From a virus: 33,694 nucleotides of DNA. The translations under genes and the position numbers were made by a program. The DNA lies in the IMG/VR virus record IMGVR_UViG_3300020219_000046, positions 1-33,694 of that record. One strand, written 5' to 3'. The notes beneath the pieces are model-generated. The model was not told the DNA's origin. It was given only the letters and a program-made list of their open reading frames with translations, and ran no database searches. Positions 31,335 through 33,694 of this stretch are shown one piece after another; the stretch's first letter is position 1; each line of letters opens with the position of its first letter.

Positions 31335-31628
31335 CTACGCCGTTGTCAAAATCAAAATGAAGGCCTGGTTTTTGTTATTAATTGAATCTTCCATTTTTGA
31401 ATCTTCCATTTTTGAAACTTCCGCTTCAAAAATATCTTTGACCATTTCCATCATTTTGACCGCCAAATTAGATTTGTTAGTGTCGGCTTTGCTTCCAGTT
31501 ACCCAAACGCGGTTTATTTTATGTATTTGCGCATATGCTACTGCATACCGCCCCATTAGGTCGTTAATGTGTGCTGGAATAGTCACTTGGCAAGATGCCG
31601 GCTCCCCTTCTGTTTTCTTCTTATTCAT
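31335..31628 (-). CDS. Hypothetical early protein
   Basis: 97 residues, first gene behind promoter P4. N-terminal part is polar with QVTIPAHINDLMGRYAVAYA. Near the end a 15-bp DNA tandem gives KMEDSKMEDS. No membrane segment, no recognised family. Confidence 0.65.
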   Translation of the reverse strand: MNKKKTEGEPASCQVTIPAHINDLMGRYAVAYAQIHKINRVWVTGSKADTNKSNLAVKMMEMVKDIFEAEVSKMEDSKMEDSINNKNQAFILILTTA

Positions 31629-31647
31629 GTTGTTGTTAATTTTGTTA

Positions 31648-31679
31648 CAAAGCTAAACCGTTTTTATCATAAAAACAAA
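31648..31679 (-). promoter_or_regulatory. Bacteroidota-type promoter (P4)
   Basis: TTTG (31679-31676), spacer TTTTTATGATAAAAACGGTT (20 nt), TAGCTTTG (31655-31648). The spacer together with the preceding G forms the perfect palindrome GTTTTTAT-G-ATAAAAAC. It drives the gene at 31628 after a leader of about 13 nt. Confidence 0.8.
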
Positions 31680-31770
31680 TCTAATTGCTTTTTATTGCTT
31701 TTTAGAAAAGCAACGGTTTCCCATCCTGCCCAGTGTGCTGACAGAGAAAAGCCGCCACGTGTCTAATAGT

Positions 31771-32079
31771 TTATAAGATGTCATTTATGCCGGTCGGTTT
31801 TTTGTTATCAAATCCTTTACCTTTTCGCCCTTGTTTTTCCATAATCCGATCAATTTCCCATTTCATGCCCTTGTATGATTTTTTGGCTTTTGGGGTCATT
31901 GGCTTCTTTTTCTTTTTTACCCCCTTCTTTACCGGTATTTTTCGGCTTGCTGCTGGCTTAGGCTTTAGGCGTTCGTAACACCATTCCAAAACCTTGATAA
32001 CCACAAACCCGACTAGCGGCAAAATCGCCCATTGCTGCCAAAGGGAAAGACTTAGAAACCAATCTACATTGGTACTCAT
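31771..32079 (-). CDS. Single-pass membrane protein with basic cytoplasmic tail
   Basis: 102 residues. ATG overlaps the TGA of the gene upstream. A transmembrane helix (residues about 13-33, LWQQWAILPLVGFVVIKVL) is followed by a long Lys-rich tail (KKGVKKKKKPMTPKAKKS) that could bind nucleic acid or acidic lipids. Function unknown. The 90 bp beyond its stop hold no gene. Confidence 0.65.
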   Translation of the reverse strand: MSTNVDWFLSLSLWQQWAILPLVGFVVIKVLEWCYERLKPKPAASRKIPVKKGVKKKKKPMTPKAKKSYKGMKWEIDRIMEKQGRKGKGFDNKKPTGINDIL

Positions 32080-32393
32080 ATCTGTTCAAAATTTCCAAGC
32101 GCCTGCACATGGTGTGCAAGTGCTGCCAATTGTTTAGAAATAATTCTCAAAGCCTCGCCTTTTATTTCTTCCAAATTTTCAAATCCACCTCCCATGTATG
32201 CCCATGAGGTTATTGGTGTACAGGAAATCCACCCTTCGTAAATTTCACCGATCGATGAATCAAATGTGTTTGCAATGCAAACACATTTTAAAGATATTTT
32301 CAAATTCATGATTGAGACTGAGTGAAATCCAGTTACTTCGCAGACCTTCCATCGAAGGGTTGGAATCGCTAATTTTTTTGTTAAATCTTCCAT
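32076..32393 (-). CDS. Hypothetical early protein
   Basis: 105 residues, beta-rich start with several Cys (KVCEVTGFHS; LKCVCIAN; WISCTPITSW) and a helical C-terminus (LRIISKQLAALAHHVQAL). No recognised family. Overlaps the next gene by ATGA. Confidence 0.65.
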   Translation of the reverse strand: MEDLTKKLAIPTLRWKVCEVTGFHSVSIMNLKISLKCVCIANTFDSSIGEIYEGWISCTPITSWAYMGGGFENLEEIKGEALRIISKQLAALAHHVQALGNFEQI

Positions 32394-32419
32394 TGTCTGT
32401 TGTTATATCGATTAATAAA

Positions 32420-32560
32420 TTAACATCCACAATACCCATCTCTCCAATCACCTCTATTGTGCTGTGCTTCCGGTGTGGTAAAACGTCCGGCTATTTTATA
32501 CAAAGCGTTTTTACCTGCTTTAGAGACATAACCTGTGTATTCTACTTTTTTCCGTTTCAT
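32420..32560 (-). CDS. 46-aa basic small protein
   Basis: MKRKKVEYTGYVSKAGKNAL then YKIAGRFTTPEAQHN and an end in GDWRDGYCGC. The ATG lies 3 bp after the TGA of the gene upstream and the next gene starts 26 bp downstream, so it fills an otherwise unexplained operon gap. It is compact and probably expressed; function unknown. Confidence 0.6.
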   Translation of the reverse strand: MKRKKVEYTGYVSKAGKNALYKIAGRFTTPEAQHNRGDWRDGYCGC

Positions 32561-32563
32561 TAG

Positions 32564-32797
32564 TCAGTTAGTCATTTTTGCAGCGTGTAAAGACGCGGCA
32601 TAACGGCTATAAAACTGTTCTATGTATTCCGGTTTTTCTTGCTCTTTAAGGATTCTTTGTGCGCGATAATGCACTTTAAGGTAATGAGATAATGCTTCAC
32701 GGTAGGACTTAAATCGTTTTGTATATTGTTTGTCGTGCGCCGCGTTTCGGTGTGCGTTAATCAAAGCTCCTCGATGGCTGTATTCGTTAATTTGCAT
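32564..32797 (-). CDS. Small basic hypothetical protein
   Basis: 77 residues, helical and rich in His, Arg, Lys and Tyr (YTKRFKSYREALSHYLKVHY). First gene behind promoter P2, probably early. No recognised family. Confidence 0.65.
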   Translation of the reverse strand: MQINEYSHRGALINAHRNAAHDKQYTKRFKSYREALSHYLKVHYRAQRILKEQEKPEYIEQFYSRYAASLHAAKMTN

Positions 32798-32827
32798 TTT
32801 GTCTATTTTTTTTCATTATTTACAATT

Positions 32828-32858
32828 CAAAGGTAATGTTTTATAACAAAACCTGCAA
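32828..32858 (-). promoter_or_regulatory. Bacteroidota-type promoter (P2)
   Basis: TTG (32858-32856), spacer CAGGTTTTGTTATAAAACAT (20 nt), TACCTTTG (32835-32828). It is the second copy of the duplicated promoter block and drives the operon 32797-31771. An additional dyad TTTTTATCATAAA lies just upstream of the -33 element. Confidence 0.8.
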
Positions 32859-32908
32859 GTATTTATGATAAAAAGATTGAGAAAAACGAAAGTTTTTTTT
32901 GGTGGGGA
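32840..32908. repeat. Duplicated promoter block, copy 2
   Basis: Partner of 2291-2360 with one substitution and one 1-nt indel. In a circular genome the two copies are about 3.1 kb apart and in the same orientation, so they could recombine and delete the operon between them. Confidence 0.9.
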
Positions 32909-32931
32909 TGTAAGTATCTGATAATAAAGCA

Positions 32932-32967
32932 AATAAAAAGAGGGAAGCTAAATCAGTAGCCGCCCTC
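32932..32967 (-). terminator. Terminator after right-end membrane gene
   Basis: GAGGG-CG-GCT pairs with AGC-TT-CCCTC (5 + 3 bp around a 2x2 internal loop, 8-nt apical loop), followed by TTTTTATTTG on the minus strand. It closes the operon that crosses the contig ends. Confidence 0.6.
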
Positions 32968-33002
32968 CGATAAAAAAATAGACAAGTTAAAAAATGAGAT
33001 TT

Positions 33003-33521
33003 CTAAAAATCCGTAACCGTTTCGCCGTGATGAACCTGGTTGTAAAGTAACGGATTTTGCTTTTGCAGGTGTTCGTTCACTGCGTTTAATTTTTCTGACA
33101 TAATCAAAAGGCACCGGCTTTTAAAGCCTTGAGGTGATTCCGTTCTATATTTCCCGCACTGAAATAAAATCGGAATCACCTCAACCCCGCGCTGGTTTCC
33201 TGCCTTTGCAAGTAGCAACCTTTCCCGTACAACTACTTGCCCAACAGCCCCAGGCGCTGCAATAATATAGTTGTCTTGAAAGGTACGAGGGAAATTCATC
33301 CATTCCCCCGGAAATTCCAAAACGAAAATTGGCTCATACCGGTTACCATAATCTCGCATTTTTTCAATATGAGAACGCCACTTCCAATAGAAATACCCCA
33401 ACGCCCAACCGGTGCCAGAAACAACTAAGTATTGTACCATGCCGATATGGTCTTCCAAATACTGCCAACTCGCCCAAAAAAAAGGTATAGAATTAAGTAG
33501 AATTTTAATGTTCGGATTCAT
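33003..33521 (-). CDS. Membrane-anchored hypothetical protein
   Basis: 172 residues. Two hydrophobic stretches near the N-terminus (residues about 5-20 and 28-47, MVQYLVVSGTGWALGYFYW), then a soluble alpha/beta domain (EPIFVLEFPGEWMNF; VVVRERLLLAKAGN). No recognised family. If the contig is circular it is the last gene of the operon from promoter P3 and overlaps the single-copy form of the gene at 650 by 17 nt. Confidence 0.65.
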   Translation of the reverse strand: MNPNIKILLNSIPFFWASWQYLEDHIGMVQYLVVSGTGWALGYFYWKWRSHIEKMRDYGNRYEPIFVLEFPGEWMNFPRTFQDNYIIAAPGAVGQVVVRERLLLAKAGNQRGVEVIPILFQCGKYRTESPQGFKSRCLLIMSEKLNAVNEHLQKQNPLLYNQVHHGETVTDF

Positions 33522-33575
33522 ATTGATCTGTTCTTTTGTTTATGAATTTAAATACATCCTTTCCAAAAATTGCTT

Positions 33576-33694
33576 TATGTCCATTTCCTGTGTCTATGTG
33601 ATTGATAATTTCGATGTTAGTGTTGTCCTTCATTTCCTTTCCTGATTGTCCGTCCGTGTCATCCCAATTCGGCATCGTTTTCCTGTCTATTTTA
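33576..33694. repeat. Right-end copy of terminal repeat
   Basis: These 119 bases are identical to positions 12-130 and, apart from the last three bases, to 155-273. The sequence 5' of the match (33541-33575) differs from that preceding the left copies, so the repeat begins exactly at 33576. This supports circular joining of the contig through the repeat, with one, two or three copies in the real molecule. Confidence 0.9.

Noticed and set aside
31681-31716. Inverted repeat around TTGCTTTT/AAAAGCAA as a terminator
   Set aside because: Three-base loop, no T tract on the minus strand, and the region contains a direct repeat that explains the self-complementarity.

Overview
The window looks like the complete or nearly complete genome (33.7 kb) of a tailed, siphovirus-type bacteriophage of a Bacteroidota host. 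Evidence for the phage: small and large terminase, tape measure, head-maturation protease, a capsid candidate, a portal, and an almost gapless gene chain with many ATGA stop/start overlaps, all on the minus strand. Evidence for the host phylum: five promoters with the Bacteroidota architecture (TTG, exactly 20 nt, TAnnTTTG), A-rich rather than strong Shine-Dalgarno leaders, and several small families usual in Bacteroidota phages (ASCH, DUF1064-like nuclease, zinc-ribbon protein). A 119-bp sequence at the right end (33576-33694) recurs at the left end (12-130) and again in tandem (155-270), so the contig is probably circular or circularly permuted. No integrase, tRNA, CRISPR array or insertion sequence was seen, and no endolysin was recognised.

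Layout in transcription order (right to left). (1) Early/accessory region, about 33.5-30.8 kb, continuing across the contig ends to 0.1-2.2 kb: short operons of small, often membrane-bound, unknown proteins, each behind a phage promoter and closed by hairpin terminators. (2) 30.84-30.72 kb: a promoter followed by a three-hairpin RNA that ends in a rho-independent terminator; the loops of hairpins 1 and 3 are complementary over 7 nt. (3) 30.7-28.2 kb: replication-type genes. The first encodes a winged-helix initiator-like protein and carries three 22-bp iterons inside its coding sequence, as the lambda O gene carries ori. It is followed by an unknown protein, an ASCH protein and a PD-(D/E)XK nuclease. 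(4) 28.2-27.0 kb: small membrane and Gly-rich proteins ending at a terminator. (5) 27.1-14.8 kb: terminase, a frameshifted tail-chaperone-like gene, neck/tail genes, a 1062-residue tape measure and large tail-tip proteins. (6) 14.8-10.9 kb: S49-type protease with a scaffold-like C-terminus, capsid candidate, and a small structural protein with a second candidate -1 frameshift. (7) 10.9-6.3 kb: modular fibre-like proteins, three with N-terminal export signals and one with an SGNH esterase domain. (8) 6.2-2.4 kb: portal, adaptor-like, zinc-ribbon, decoration-like and lysis-like small proteins.

Most notable are the leader RNA with a predicted kissing loop directly upstream of the initiator gene, the iterons inside that gene, two candidate programmed -1 frameshifts, a shared AT-rich dyad within the promoter spacers, the exported fibre/esterase cassette, and the unusual order terminase-tail-capsid-portal. 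No database search or folding program was run; all family calls are from motif recognition.
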